DNA of 64,000 bases from Rhizobium oryzihabitans (GTDB lineage: Bacteria; Pseudomonadota; Alphaproteobacteria; Rhizobiales; Rhizobiaceae). Positions 34,086 to 43,062 of the stretch are shown here, piece after piece. Under the pieces are notes generated by a model, which did not search any database, was not told the origin of the DNA, and saw only the letters and a program-made list of their open reading frames with translations. Where the stretch lies: positions 558,001-622,000 of the forward strand of contig NZ_CP048632.1 of assembly GCF_010669145.1 (NCBI RefSeq), read 5' to 3'. The first letter of the stretch is position 1, and every line of letters starts with the position of its first letter. The translations under genes and the position numbers were made by a program.

Positions 34086-34817
34086 ATGTCCATACTCGAC
34101 AAACACGGCGTCATCGAACGCAACGCCACGCTGCTTCTGGTCGGCTCCCTGCTGGTCGTCTCGATTGGCGGCATCGTGGAAATCGCACCGCTCTTCTATC
34201 TCGAAAATACCATCGAAAAGGTGGAAGGCATGCGGCCCTACACGCCGCTGGAGCTTGCCGGGCGCAACATCTACATCCGCGAGGGATGTTACGTCTGCCA
34301 CAGCCAGATGATCCGGCCGTTCCGCGACGAGGTGGAGCGCTACGGGCATTACAGCCTGGCGGCGGAATCCATGTACGACCACCCGTTCCAGTGGGGCTCC
34401 AAGCGCACGGGGCCTGACCTCGCGCGCGTCGGGGATCGTTATTCGAACGAATGGCATGTGCAACATCTGGCCGATCCGCGCTCGGTGGTGCCGGAATCGA
34501 TCATGCCCTCCTATGCGTTTCTGAAGACCACGCCGCTGAAGATCACCGATATCTCGATGGAGCTGAAGGCCAACCGCGCTGTCGGCGTTCCCTATAGCGA
34601 CGAGATGATCGAGAAATCCGCAGTCGATCTTGCCGCCCAGGCCGATCCGAACGCCGATACGACCGAGCTTCTGGCGCGCTATCCCAAGGCCAAAATCGGC
34701 GATTTCGACGGCGATCCGGCCAGGCTTACCGAAATGGATGCGCTGGTTGCCTATCTGCAGATGCTCGGCACGCTGGTCGATTTCTCGACCTATGACGATG
34801 CCGCCGGATACCGGTGA
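34086..34817 (+). CDS. fixO: cbb3-type cytochrome c oxidase subunit II
   Basis: 243-aa membrane-anchored mono-heme cytochrome c (CcoO/FixO) that passes electrons to FixN. One N-terminal helix ([20 protein letters not shown]) anchors it. The heme motif is [14 protein letters not shown] (CxxCH near residue 69), and the distal Met ligand is probably in [14 protein letters not shown] 34086 has AAGGAGG upstream; the longer reading frame starts inside fixN. 12 nt separate its stop from fixQ. Confidence 0.96.
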   Translation: MSILDKHGVIERNATLLLVGSLLVVSIGGIVEIAPLFYLENTIEKVEGMRPYTPLELAGRNIYIREGCYVCHSQMIRPFRDEVERYGHYSLAAESMYDHPFQWGSKRTGPDLARVGDRYSNEWHVQHLADPRSVVPESIMPSYAFLKTTPLKITDISMELKANRAVGVPYSDEMIEKSAVDLAAQADPNADTTELLARYPKAKIGDFDGDPARLTEMDALVAYLQMLGTLVDFSTYDDAAGYR

Positions 34818-34829
34818 GGAGGCGAAACG

Positions 34830-34982
34830 ATGGAAACCTACACGGCCATGCGCCACTTTGCCGATAGCTGGGGCCTGCTTGCCATGACCCTGTTCTTCGC
34901 CGGCGTCGTCGTTTTCACCCTTCGCCCCGGATCGAAAAAAGCCGCGGATGATGCCGCCAGCATTCCGCTCAGGGAGGACTAG
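34830..34982 (+). CDS. fixQ: cbb3-type cytochrome oxidase small subunit FixQ
   Basis: 50-aa single-helix subunit (CcoQ/FixQ) that stabilises the cbb3 oxidase. It reads METYTAMRHFADSWGLLAMT, then the helix LFFAGVVVFTLRPG and a charged tail ending SIPLRED. GAGGAGGCG stands before the ATG. It is 12 nt after fixO and 3 nt before the fixP start, exactly in the usual fixNOQP position. Confidence 0.93.
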   Translation: METYTAMRHFADSWGLLAMTLFFAGVVVFTLRPGSKKAADDAASIPLRED

Positions 34983-34985
34983 GAT

Positions 34986-35848
34986 ATGTCCGAAAAACAC
35001 ATTGATGACATCAGCGGCGTCGAAACCACCGGCCACGAATGGGACGGTATCCGCGAGTTGAACAACCCCATGCCACGCTGGTGGGTCTGGACCTTCTACG
35101 CCACCATCATCTGGGCAATCGGCTATACCATCGCCTTTCCGGCATGGCCGCTGATCAACGGCGCGACACAAGGCTTGCTCGGCTGGAGCAGCCGCGGCGA
35201 GATTGCCGCCGATATGGCTGACGCGAAGCAGACGCAGAGCGTTTACGTCGACAGGATCGCCAGCTCCTCACTCGCCGAAATACAGGCCGATCCGACCCTG
35301 AGACAATTTGCCCTTTCCGGCGGTGCCGCCGCTTTCAAGGTCAATTGTATCCAGTGTCACGGTTCCGGTGCCGAGGGCGGGCAGGGTTATCCCAACCTCA
35401 ATGATGACGACTGGATGTGGGCGGGAGCGTCGAGGATATCTATACGACGGTGAAGCACGGCATTCGTTTTGCCGACGATGCGGATACACGCGCTTCGGAA
35501 ATGCCGGCCTTCGGCGACATTCTCCAGCCGAACGAGATCCGGGAGGTCGCCGCCTATGTCGTGAGCCTCACCGGCAAGCCCGCCAATCCGGCGCTGGTGG
35601 AACCGGGCAAGCAGCTTTTCGCTGATAATTGCGCCTCGTGCCACGGTGAGGATGCCAGGGGTAATCGGGAATTCGGCGCACCCAACCTTGCCGACGCCAT
35701 CTGGCTGAAGTCCCATGGCGAAGAGGGCATTGTCTCGCAGATACGTTCGCCGAAGCACGGCGTCATGCCCGCCTGGGGTGCGCGTCTCGGCGATACCACC
35801 GTCAAGCAGCTGGCGATCTTCGTGCATTCGCTGGGCGGTGGTGAGTGA
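34986..35848 (+). pseudogene. fixP: cbb3-type cytochrome c oxidase subunit III (FixP), -1 frameshift
   Basis: Di-heme cytochrome c (CcoP/FixP) that hands electrons to FixO and FixN. From ATG 34986 the frame gives the N-terminal helix (WVWTFYATIIWAIGYTIAFP) and the first heme motif VNCIQCHGSG, then runs into TGA at 35451-35453. The second half continues in the -1 frame (SVEDIYTTVKHGIRFAD through CASCHGED, second heme, to 35848). Adding one G in the run at 35419-35421 restores DDWMWGGSVEDIY and a 287-aa protein, the family length. As written, the product would lose its second heme. Confidence 0.9.
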
Positions 35849-35869
35849 TTGCTAAACAGGAAAAGGAAA

Positions 35870-35888
35870 GGGCCGCGTGATGCGGCCC
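35870..35888. terminator. Hairpin after fixP
   Basis: GGGCCGC (35870-35876) pairs with GCGGCCC (35882-35888) around GTGAT, 21 nt past the fixP stop. No T-run follows; the same arm sequences recur in the terminator at 35977. Confidence 0.6.
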
Positions 35889-35922
35889 GGCCGAAGAGGA
35901 ATAACTAACCTTCCCACATACT

Positions 35923-35959
35923 CTCCGTCATCCTCGGGCTTGACCCGAGGATGACGGAG
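35923..35959. repeat. Intergenic palindromic repeat, copy 2
   Basis: CTCCGTCATCCTCGGG (35923-35938) and CCCGAGGATGACGGAG (35944-35959) form a perfect 16-bp stem with the loop CTTGA. It sits between convergent fixP and the VOC-family gene. Confidence 0.9.
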
Positions 35960-35976
35960 GAGAGGTTTCAATAGAC

Positions 35977-36000
35977 GGGCCGCGATGCGGCCCTTTTCTT
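35977..36000 (+). terminator. Intrinsic terminator downstream of fixNOQP
   Basis: GGGCCGC (35977-35983), loop GAT, GCGGCCC (35987-35993), then TTTTCTT. It ends right at the stop codon of the convergent VOC gene. Confidence 0.85.
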
Positions 36001-36355
36001 ATCGATCCGACCAGACGGCCAGCTCGTATCCATCAGGATCGGTGAAGTGAAAGCGGCGTCCGCCGGGAAAGGCGAAGATTGCGACGCTGATCTGTCCACC
36101 GGCTGCCTCGACGCGCCGTTGCATATCCTCGATATCGGCGGCGTAGAGAATGACAAGCGGCCCGCCCTTGGCAGAGACCGGTGCTGTGGTGGTGAAACCG
36201 CCGGTCAGCCGGCCGTCGGAAAATTCGCAATATTGCGGGCCGTAATCCTTGAAGGACCAGCCGAAAGCGCCGCCGTAAAATTCCTTACTGCGCTCGATAT
36301 CGGTCACATTGAATTCGACGTAATCGATCCGCCGGTCGTTCGTATTCGTGGTCAT
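35999..36355 (-). CDS. VOC (glyoxalase/bleomycin-resistance fold) protein
   Basis: 118-aa cytosolic protein of the vicinal oxygen chelate superfamily. It opens DRRIDYVEFNVTDIERSKEF and ends RFHFTDPDGYELAVWSDR, the usual strand with the metal-binding Glu. Metal dependence and substrate are not known. ATG 36355 is chosen over an ATG at 36370 because GGAG stands 6 nt before it. It follows the SRPBCC gene almost directly, so the two are translationally coupled. Confidence 0.83.
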   Translation of the reverse strand: MTTNTNDRRIDYVEFNVTDIERSKEFYGGAFGWSFKDYGPQYCEFSDGRLTGGFTTTAPVSAKGGPLVILYAADIEDMQRRVEAAGGQISVAIFAFPGGRRFHFTDPDGYELAVWSDR

Positions 36356-36366
36356 TGTTTTCTCCA

Positions 36367-36771
36367 TCATTCCGTTTCGAGCAGCGACTTCAATGTTTCG
36401 AGGTCTGCCCGGACCATTTGCGCATCCCGTTCGAAATCTTCGTCCGTCATGCCCGGAAGGCGAAGCAGCGTGAAGCTGACTTCAGCGCCGCTGCCATTCG
36501 GCGTCACCCGCAGCGCGTTATAGACCTTCAGGCCACCGGGCAATGTCACGACATGGTCTACCACGCCGAATTCGTTTGTCGGCGCGAAATTGACGCGCAC
36601 TTCACCGAGCGGCCCGCCATCGGCTATCCAGTCTTCGCCTTGCGGTCTGAGGCCGCCTGCAAGACCGGCGGCCCAACGCGGCATGGTCTGCGGATCGGAC
36701 GTGAAATCGTAGACATGGCTCCATGGTTTTTCGACCGACAGATGAATGATTCTCGACTGCATGACAGGCAT
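36367..36771 (-). CDS. SRPBCC family protein
   Basis: 134-aa protein with the START/SRPBCC hydrophobic-pocket fold. The opening MPVMQSRIIHLSVEKPWSHV then YDFTSDPQTMPRWAAGL is typical for polyketide-cyclase-like members. It could bind a small lipophilic ligand, substrate unknown. AGGGAGG lies 5 nt before ATG 36771; a long in-frame extension is antisense to fixG and rejected. The stop overlaps the next coding region. It is divergent from fixG and shares a promoter region that holds the FixK box. Confidence 0.78.
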   Translation of the reverse strand: MPVMQSRIIHLSVEKPWSHVYDFTSDPQTMPRWAAGLAGGLRPQGEDWIADGGPLGEVRVNFAPTNEFGVVDHVVTLPGGLKVYNALRVTPNGSGAEVSFTLLRLPGMTDEDFERDAQMVRADLETLKSLLETE

Positions 36772-36822
36772 CGCATCCTCCCTTTGCGGTGCAGTCCTCT
36801 CACTGCGCCACTTTGTCGTCGC

Positions 36823-36836
36823 TTGATGTAAGTCAA
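36823..36836. promoter_or_regulatory. FixK/FNR box between fixG and the SRPBCC gene
   Basis: TTGATGTAAGTCAA matches TTGAT-N4-ATCAA with one mismatch (G for A). It is 55 nt before the fixG start and 51 nt before the SRPBCC gene start, so it might act on either. Confidence 0.8.
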
Positions 36837-36891
36837 GGATGTTTTGCCGGTGAGATGGGAGAAAGCAAGGAGATAAAAATGGGCTCCTGAC

Positions 36892-38475
36892 ATGAACATC
36901 TATCGCGCCGGACAAGATCGCCCGCAACAGCCCGTTGAAAGGCTGGAAGCGGAAGCCGTCAATTCGGCAAAGACGCGTAAACCCCTCTATGAAGCGCGCA
37001 AGAAGATTTTTCCCAAGCGGGCCGAGGGCCGGTTTCGCCGGTTCAAATGGCTGGTGATGCTCGTCACCCTCGGCATCTATTACCTGACGCCGTTTTTGCG
37101 CTGGGACAGGGGACCTTACGCGCCCGACCAGGCCGTGCTGATCGATATCGCCAACAGGCGCTTTTATTTCTTCTTCATCGAGATATGGCCGCAGGAGTTC
37201 TTTTTCGTTGCCGGACTGCTGGTGATGGCGGGGCTGGGGCTGTTTCTCGTCACCTCCGCGGTGGGTCGCGCATGGTGTGGGTATACCTGTCCGCAGACCG
37301 TCTGGGTGGACCTGTTTCTGGTCGTAGAGCGGGCGATCGAGGGTGACAGGAACGCCCGCATGAAACTGGATGCCGCGCCCGTCACATTCGAGAAGCTGCG
37401 CAAACGCGTCCTGAAACATGCGATCTGGCTGGTGATCGGCGTTCTGACCGGCGGCGCCTGGATTTTCTATTTCGCCGATGCGCCGACGCTGGCGATGGAG
37501 TTCATGACCGGGCAGGCGCCGATGATCGCCTATTCGACCGTCGCGATCCTCACCGCCACGACCTACGTTTTCGGCGGGCTGATGCGGGAGCAGGTCTGCA
37601 CCTATATGTGTCCCTGGCCGCGTATCCAGGCGGCGATGCTGGATGAGAATTCACTGGTCGTGACCTATAATGACTGGCGCGGGGAGCCACGCTCGAGACA
37701 CGCAAAAAAGGCCGCCGCAGCAGGGGAGAGCATCGGCGACTGCGTCGATTGCAACGCCTGCGTGGCGGTCTGTCCCATGGGCATCGACATCAGGGACGGC
37801 CAGCAGCTGGAATGCATTACCTGCGCGCTCTGCATCGATGCCTGCGACGGGGTGATGGACAAGATCGGCAAGCCACGCGGGCTGATCGCCTATGCGACGC
37901 TGTCCGAATACCAGTCCAACATGGCGCTCGCGACCGACAACGGCCGGCACGCGATCCGTCCCGCCAATGTGCGCGATGAGGACGGCAGTTTCAAAAACAG
38001 CATTCGCCGTTTCGACTGGCGCATCGTCTTCCGTCTGCGCACGCTTCTTTACACGGCGATCTGGGCTGCCGTCGGCATCGGCCTGCTGGTGACGCTGGTG
38101 ACGCGCGAGCGGCTGGCGCTCAATGTCCTGCATGATCGCAATCCGCAATATGTGCTGGAATCGAGCGGCTCCATCCGCAACGGCTACACGGTCCGCATCC
38201 TCAACATGGTGCCGCAACCGCGCACGATAAGCCTGACGATCGAGGGCATTCCGAATGCGGTGATGAAGATCAATGGCATGCCGGATGCGGCTGCTCGTGC
38301 CTTCGAGGTGACGGTGGAGCCGGACGAGGCGACGACGCTGAAGGTCTTCGTCACCCTGCCGGGCGGCGATGTGGCGCGGGCTGCGGAAAATTTCGAATTC
38401 ATCGTCAGCGATACGGGCGGCCATGAGACGGCCCGTTACGATGCCGTCTTCAACGCTCCGGGAGTGAATAAATGA
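36892..38475 (+). CDS. fixG: Cytochrome oxidase assembly protein FixG (CcoG)
   Basis: 527-aa inner-membrane ferredoxin-like protein needed for copper delivery to cbb3 oxidase. Helices run through the first 210 residues, with EQVCTYMCPWPRIQAAML typical of the family. Two 4Fe-4S motifs follow: CVDCNACVAVCPMGIDIRDG and CITCALCIDACDGVMDKI. Two more helices and a C-terminal Ig-like domain (GYTVRILNMVPQPRTISLTI) complete it. fixH starts within the stop codon (ATGA overlap). The strong ribosome site lies 19 nt upstream, over a 3-codon ORF; see findings. Confidence 0.94.
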   Translation: MNIYRAGQDRPQQPVERLEAEAVNSAKTRKPLYEARKKIFPKRAEGRFRRFKWLVMLVTLGIYYLTPFLRWDRGPYAPDQAVLIDIANRRFYFFFIEIWPQEFFFVAGLLVMAGLGLFLVTSAVGRAWCGYTCPQTVWVDLFLVVERAIEGDRNARMKLDAAPVTFEKLRKRVLKHAIWLVIGVLTGGAWIFYFADAPTLAMEFMTGQAPMIAYSTVAILTATTYVFGGLMREQVCTYMCPWPRIQAAMLDENSLVVTYNDWRGEPRSRHAKKAAAAGESIGDCVDCNACVAVCPMGIDIRDGQQLECITCALCIDACDGVMDKIGKPRGLIAYATLSEYQSNMALATDNGRHAIRPANVRDEDGSFKNSIRRFDWRIVFRLRTLLYTAIWAAVGIGLLVTLVTRERLALNVLHDRNPQYVLESSGSIRNGYTVRILNMVPQPRTISLTIEGIPNAVMKINGMPDAAARAFEVTVEPDEATTLKVFVTLPGGDVARAAENFEFIVSDTGGHETARYDAVFNAPGVNK

Positions 38476-38972
38476 CAACCAATAAAAGCCAGGTATCCGG
38501 CTTCGTTTTCACCGGTTGGCATATGCTCGGCGTGATGGTGCTGTTCTTCGGCACCATCATCACCGTCAACATGGTGATGGCGTGGAATGCCGTTACCAGC
38601 TGGAGCGGGCTGGTGGTGCCCAATACCTATGTCGCCAGCCAGCAGTTCAACGCCAAGGCCGAAGCCGCCAAGGCAAGGGCTGCGACCGGCATCAAGGGCA
38701 AGCTGGTGGTGGATGAAAACACCGTGCGCTACGAGGTGTTTCATCCCGATACCGGCCGTGTCGATACGGATACGGTGACAGCGCATTTCCGCCGTCCGGT
38801 CGGCGAACATCAGAATTTCGACATGGAGCTGACGCCGGTTTCCACCGGTGTCTTCACCGGCGCACACGATATGCTGCCCGGCCAATGGATCGTTGAAGTC
38901 ACTGCCGTCAAGGACGGCAGGATCATCGTGCACGAGGGCACGCGGATCGCCGTCATCCGGGGGCGCAAATGA
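38472..38972 (+). CDS. fixH: FixH (CcoH) cbb3 oxidase assembly protein
   Basis: 166-aa protein with one N-terminal membrane helix (WHMLGVMVLFFGTIITVNMV, about residues 16-35) and a periplasmic domain. WSGLVVPNTYVASQQFNAKA is the family signature, followed by a beta-rich domain. It works with FixI and FixG in cbb3 maturation. Overlaps fixG by 4 nt at its start and fixI by 4 nt at its end. Confidence 0.93.
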   Translation: MTTNKSQVSGFVFTGWHMLGVMVLFFGTIITVNMVMAWNAVTSWSGLVVPNTYVASQQFNAKAEAAKARAATGIKGKLVVDENTVRYEVFHPDTGRVDTDTVTAHFRRPVGEHQNFDMELTPVSTGVFTGAHDMLPGQWIVEVTAVKDGRIIVHEGTRIAVIRGRK

Positions 38973-41260
38973 GTTGCTGCGCACCCGGAACGGAAGGATC
39001 GATACAACTTGGCGAGCCGGTCAACCCGCCCTCATCAGAGGAGCTGATGCTGGCAAGCCGCGATCTGGGGCAGGGGCTGCGCCAGACCGACCTCAGCGTG
39101 CCGGGCGTTTATTGCGGGGCCTGCATCACCACCGTCGAGACCGCGCTCCGCCGTCTGCCGCAAGTGGAACAGGCTCGTGTGAACCTGTCGTCCAAACGGG
39201 TGGCGATTGTCTGGAAGGAGGAGATCGACGGCATCAGGACTGACCCCGCCGATCTCGCCCGTGCGATCCTTGAAACGGGTTACCGCACGCATCTTTTCGC
39301 GAGTGGACAGGATGCCTCCGACGCATTGCGCTCGCAACTGATCAGGGCGGTGGCGCTCTGTGGCTTTGCTTCGGCCAATATCATGCTGCTGTCCGTGTCC
39401 GTCTGGTCCGGGGCCGATGCGGCGACGCGCGATATGTTCCACTGGATTTCGGCGATGATCGCCGCGCCGGCGCTGATCTATGGCGGCCGTTTCTTCTATC
39501 AGTCGGCGTGGAATGCGCTGAAGCATGGCCGCACCAATATGGATGTGCCGATTGCGCTCGCCATCACGCTTTCCTATGCCGTGTCGCTTTGGGAAACCAT
39601 TCATCATGGCGAACATGCGTGGTTCGACGCAACCGTATCGTTGCTGTTCTTCCTGCTGATCGGCCGCACGCTTGACCATATCATGCGCGACAGGGCGCGT
39701 TCGGCCATTGCCGGCCTGGCCCGGCTTTCGCCGCGCGGCGTGACCGTGGTCGGTGAGGACGGAACGCGGGAATATCGTCCGCTTGCCGATGTGCTGCCCG
39801 GCATGGCGATTGCAATTGCCGCGGGTGACCGCGTGGCCGTGGATGCGATGGTCATCAGCGGCAGCAGCGATCTCGACATGTCCATCGTCAACGGCGAAAG
39901 CGCGCCGCGCCGGGTGGAGGCGGGCGATCTGCTTCAGGCCGGTACGCTCAATCTCACCGGTTCGCTGACGGCGCGGGTGACCGCATCGGCAAAGGATTCG
40001 TTTCTCTCCGAAGTGATCGGGCTGATGGAGGCGGCGGAAGGCGGACGGGCGCGTTACCGGCGCTTCGCAGACCGCGCCGCGAGCTATTATTCGCCCGTCG
40101 TACATCTTCTTGCTCTCGTGACCTTTCTTGGATGGGGCATTTTCGGCGGCGACTGGAAGCAGGCGATGCTGATCGCGATTGCGGTTCTCATCATCACCTG
40201 CCCCTGTGCGCTGGGTCTTGCTGTTCCTGTCGTGCAGGTGGTGGCGGCAGGGCGGCTCTTCCGGCATGGCATCATGGTCAAGGAAGGTTCGGCGATGGAG
40301 CGACTGGCCGAGATCGACACCGTGCTGTTCGACAAGACAGGCACACTGACGGTTGGAAAACCGAGGCTGGTGGAAACCGGCGATGTGAAGCCAGCAACGA
40401 TGGCGATTGCCGCCGGCCTCGCTGCCCATTCGCGCCACCCGCTGTCTAAAGCCCTGCATGCCGCCTATGCCGGAACTTTACCGGTCTACGACGCGGTGCG
40501 AGAAATTCCCGGTTCCGGCGTCGAGGCAAAGACGGCGGCGGGAACCTATCGGCTTGGCAATCGCCGGTTTGCCTGCCCGCAAGACACACAGCCGGAAAAT
40601 GACGATGCGCGCTCGGAAGTGGTGCTCTCGCTCGACGGCCGGCATCTGGCGACGTTCGGTTTCGAAGACAATCCGCGACCCGGTGCAATGCCGGCATTGC
40701 GCGGCCTATCTGCGCGGGGACTGGTGCAGGAAATCGTGTCCGGCGACCGGGCAGCCGCGGTCAAAGCCATGGCGCATCGTCTGGGGATAACCAAATGGAA
40801 CGCGGACCTGTCACCGAAAGACAAGGCGGGGCGTTGTGCGGCGCTGGCAGGTGAGGGGCGAAAGGTACTGATGGTGGGTGATGGCATCAATGATGCACCC
40901 GCGCTTTCTGCAGCCCACGTTTCCATGGCGCCTGCCACCGCCGCCGATATTGGTCGGCAGGCCGCCGACTTCGTCTTCATGCATGAGGATCTCAGTGCCG
41001 TTCCCGTCGCAATCGAGACATCGCGTCTGGCCGGACGGCTCATCCGGCAGAATTTCGCCCTTGCCATTGGTTATAATGTCATCGCCGTGCCGATTGCGAT
41101 TGCCGGTTACGCGACGCCGATGATCGCGGCCATCGCCATGTCGACATCGTCGCTGATCGTCGTTGCCAATGCCCTGCGTCTTGCGGGAACGGCCGAGCCA
41201 GTTTCGAGGAATGAGGCGGTGGTGACGGAATTTACGGGCGAGGGGGCGCAAGCGGCATGA
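38969..41260 (+). CDS. fixI: Copper-translocating P-type ATPase FixI (CcoI)
   Basis: 763-aa P1B-type ATPase that moves copper across the inner membrane for cbb3 oxidase. Order: N-terminal heavy-metal domain with GVYCGACITTVETALRRL; helices from about residue 110; CPC ion-binding motif at 411-413 (ITCPCALGLAVP); phosphorylation motif DKTGTLT with Asp455; and GDGINDAP hinge at 637-644. A second Cys pair (SCCAPGTEG) at the extreme N-terminus may add metal binding. Overlaps fixH and fixS by 4 nt each. Confidence 0.95.
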   Translation: MSCCAPGTEGSIQLGEPVNPPSSEELMLASRDLGQGLRQTDLSVPGVYCGACITTVETALRRLPQVEQARVNLSSKRVAIVWKEEIDGIRTDPADLARAILETGYRTHLFASGQDASDALRSQLIRAVALCGFASANIMLLSVSVWSGADAATRDMFHWISAMIAAPALIYGGRFFYQSAWNALKHGRTNMDVPIALAITLSYAVSLWETIHHGEHAWFDATVSLLFFLLIGRTLDHIMRDRARSAIAGLARLSPRGVTVVGEDGTREYRPLADVLPGMAIAIAAGDRVAVDAMVISGSSDLDMSIVNGESAPRRVEAGDLLQAGTLNLTGSLTARVTASAKDSFLSEVIGLMEAAEGGRARYRRFADRAASYYSPVVHLLALVTFLGWGIFGGDWKQAMLIAIAVLIITCPCALGLAVPVVQVVAAGRLFRHGIMVKEGSAMERLAEIDTVLFDKTGTLTVGKPRLVETGDVKPATMAIAAGLAAHSRHPLSKALHAAYAGTLPVYDAVREIPGSGVEAKTAAGTYRLGNRRFACPQDTQPENDDARSEVVLSLDGRHLATFGFEDNPRPGAMPALRGLSARGLVQEIVSGDRAAAVKAMAHRLGITKWNADLSPKDKAGRCAALAGEGRKVLMVGDGINDAPALSAAHVSMAPATAADIGRQAADFVFMHEDLSAVPVAIETSRLAGRLIRQNFALAIGYNVIAVPIAIAGYATPMIAAIAMSTSSLIVVANALRLAGTAEPVSRNEAVVTEFTGEGAQAA

Positions 41261-41415
41261 ACATGCTGATCTATCTCATCCCCGTCGCACTGTTTCTTGG
41301 TGCGCTCGGGCTCTTTGCCTTTCTCTGGTCGGTGCGATCAGGGCAATATGAGGATATGGATGGGGCGGCCTGGCGGGCGCTCGATGACGGAGACGACCGG
41401 CCGCGTTCTTCCTAG
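41257..41415 (+). CDS. fixS: FixS (CcoS) cbb3 oxidase assembly protein
   Basis: 52-aa single-helix protein: MNMLIYLIPVALFLGALGLF is the helix, then AFLWSVRSGQYEDMDGAAWR, the conserved CcoS signature, and an acidic tail ending DDRPRSS. Required for active cbb3 oxidase in relatives. Starts in the 4-nt overlap with fixI, completing fixGHIS. Confidence 0.93.
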   Translation: MNMLIYLIPVALFLGALGLFAFLWSVRSGQYEDMDGAAWRALDDGDDRPRSS

Positions 41416-41564
41416 CGGTGTTCTGAGCTTGCCTCGACCTGTCGCAAATATGCAAAGCTGATTTGCGTCATCAAAATTTAATCGTTTCAGTCGCCCCTAG
41501 CCTTGCCGTTTGTTCATTACAGTGCCACAACACGACCACCTAAAAGCAAGATGGAGGCACATCC

Positions 41565-42995
41565 GTGGAACAGGCAGAAATCGGTTTGATCGGTCTCGGC
41601 GTCATGGGCTCGAACCTGGCGTTGAACATCGCGGAAAAGGGCAACAAGATTGCCGTATTCAACCGAACCCCGGAAGTTACACGAAAATTCTACGCTGACG
41701 CTGGCGATCTGCAGGGCCAGATCATTCCATGCGAAACCATCGAGGAATTCGTCTCCGCCATTCGCCCTCCGCGCCCGATCATCATCATGATCAAGGCCGG
41801 CGATCCGGTTGACCAGCAGATGGAAATCCTGAAGCCGCACCTCTCGAACGGCGACATCATGATCGACGCGGGCAATGCGAATTTCCGCGATACGATCCGC
41901 CGTTTTGATAACCTCAAGGACAGCGGCCTGACCTTTATCGGCATGGGCGTATCCGGCGGTGAAGAAGGCGCGCGCCATGGGCCGTCGATCATGGTCGGCG
42001 GCACCGAGGATAGCTGGAAGCGCGTCGAGAAGGTGCTGACCTCCATTTCCGCCAAGTATAATGACGATCCGTGCGTGGCATGGCTCGGCAATGACGGCGC
42101 CGGCCATTTCGTCAAGACCATCCACAACGGCATCGAATATGCCGATATGCAGATGATCGCCGAAATCTACGGCATCCTGCGTGACGGCCTGAAGATGAGC
42201 GCAGTCGAAATCGCCGACGTGTTCGCTGAATGGAACAAGGGCCGCCTCAACTCCTACCTGATCGAAATCACCGAGAAGGTTCTGCGCGCCGCCGATCCGA
42301 TCACCGGCAAGCCGATGGTCGATCTGATCCTCGACAAGGCCGGCCAGAAGGGCACCGGCAAGTGGTCGGTCATCGAAGCGCAGAATATGGGCGTCGCCGC
42401 AACCGCCATTGAGGCGGCCGTGGCTGCCCGCATCCTCTCCTCGCAGAAGGACGAGCGCGAAGCTGCCGAGAAGATCTTCGGCCTGCCGACCGTCGCAGCA
42501 ACGCCTGCTGACAGAAAGGCCTTCATCGCCGATCTGGAAAGCGCGCTTCTGGCCGCCAAGGTTGGTGCCTATGCACAGGGCTTCGCAATCATGTCTGCCG
42601 CATCGAAGGAGTTTAACTGGAACCTGCCGATGCCGACGATTGCCCGCATCTGGCGCGCTGGCTGCATCATCCGCTCGGAATTCCTCGATGAGATCACCTC
42701 GGCCTTCACCAAGGACCCGCATGTGGCCAACCTCATCGTGACGCCTGCCTTCTCCGGCATCGTCAAGGACACCGACGCTGCTCTGCGCCGTGTCGTTTCC
42801 TACGCGGTTCTCTCGGGTCTGCCGGTTTCGGCTCTCGCTTCGGCGCTCGGTTACTTCGACGCCTATCGCCGCGCCCGCGGCAGCGCCAACCTCATCCAGG
42901 CGCAGCGCGACTTCTTCGGCGCGCATGGTTTCGAGCGCACCGACGGCGTCGACAAGCCGCACGGCCCGTGGGGCAGCGGCGCCGACATTTTCTGA
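41565..42995 (+). CDS. gnd: 6-phosphogluconate dehydrogenase, decarboxylating
   Basis: 476-aa cytosolic enzyme of the pentose phosphate pathway, converting 6-phosphogluconate to ribulose 5-phosphate and CO2 with NADP. The N-terminal NADP motif is IGLIGLGVMGSNLALNIAEK; IDAGNANFRDT and MGVSGGEEGARHGPSIMVGG follow. Catalytic Lys and His are in GHFVKTIHNGIEYADMQM. The C-terminal end is HGPWGSGADIF. Full-length. The start is GTG with GGAGG upstream. A terminator follows. Confidence 0.95.
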   Translation: MEQAEIGLIGLGVMGSNLALNIAEKGNKIAVFNRTPEVTRKFYADAGDLQGQIIPCETIEEFVSAIRPPRPIIIMIKAGDPVDQQMEILKPHLSNGDIMIDAGNANFRDTIRRFDNLKDSGLTFIGMGVSGGEEGARHGPSIMVGGTEDSWKRVEKVLTSISAKYNDDPCVAWLGNDGAGHFVKTIHNGIEYADMQMIAEIYGILRDGLKMSAVEIADVFAEWNKGRLNSYLIEITEKVLRAADPITGKPMVDLILDKAGQKGTGKWSVIEAQNMGVAATAIEAAVAARILSSQKDEREAAEKIFGLPTVAATPADRKAFIADLESALLAAKVGAYAQGFAIMSAASKEFNWNLPMPTIARIWRAGCIIRSEFLDEITSAFTKDPHVANLIVTPAFSGIVKDTDAALRRVVSYAVLSGLPVSALASALGYFDAYRRARGSANLIQAQRDFFGAHGFERTDGVDKPHGPWGSGADIF

Positions 42996-43016
42996 TCGGC
43001 TAAAACGATAGACGAC

Positions 43017-43043
43017 AAAAGGCCCGCGCAAGCGGGCCTTTTT
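43017..43043 (+). terminator. Intrinsic terminator after gnd
   Basis: GGCCCGC (43021-43027), loop GCAA, GCGGGCC (43032-43038), then TTTTT, with AAAA before the stem. It can also serve the convergent RcnB-like gene. Confidence 0.93.
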
Positions 43044-43062
43044 CATTTCATCGAGGCCTGGA

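Noticed and set aside
36367..37419. 350-residue reading of the SRPBCC gene
   Set aside because: The upstream 216 codons are antisense to fixG. The ribosome site and the conserved N-terminus support the start at 36771.
41517..43046. 509-aa open frame opposite gnd
   Set aside because: gnd is full length and conserved; the antisense frame is a shadow.
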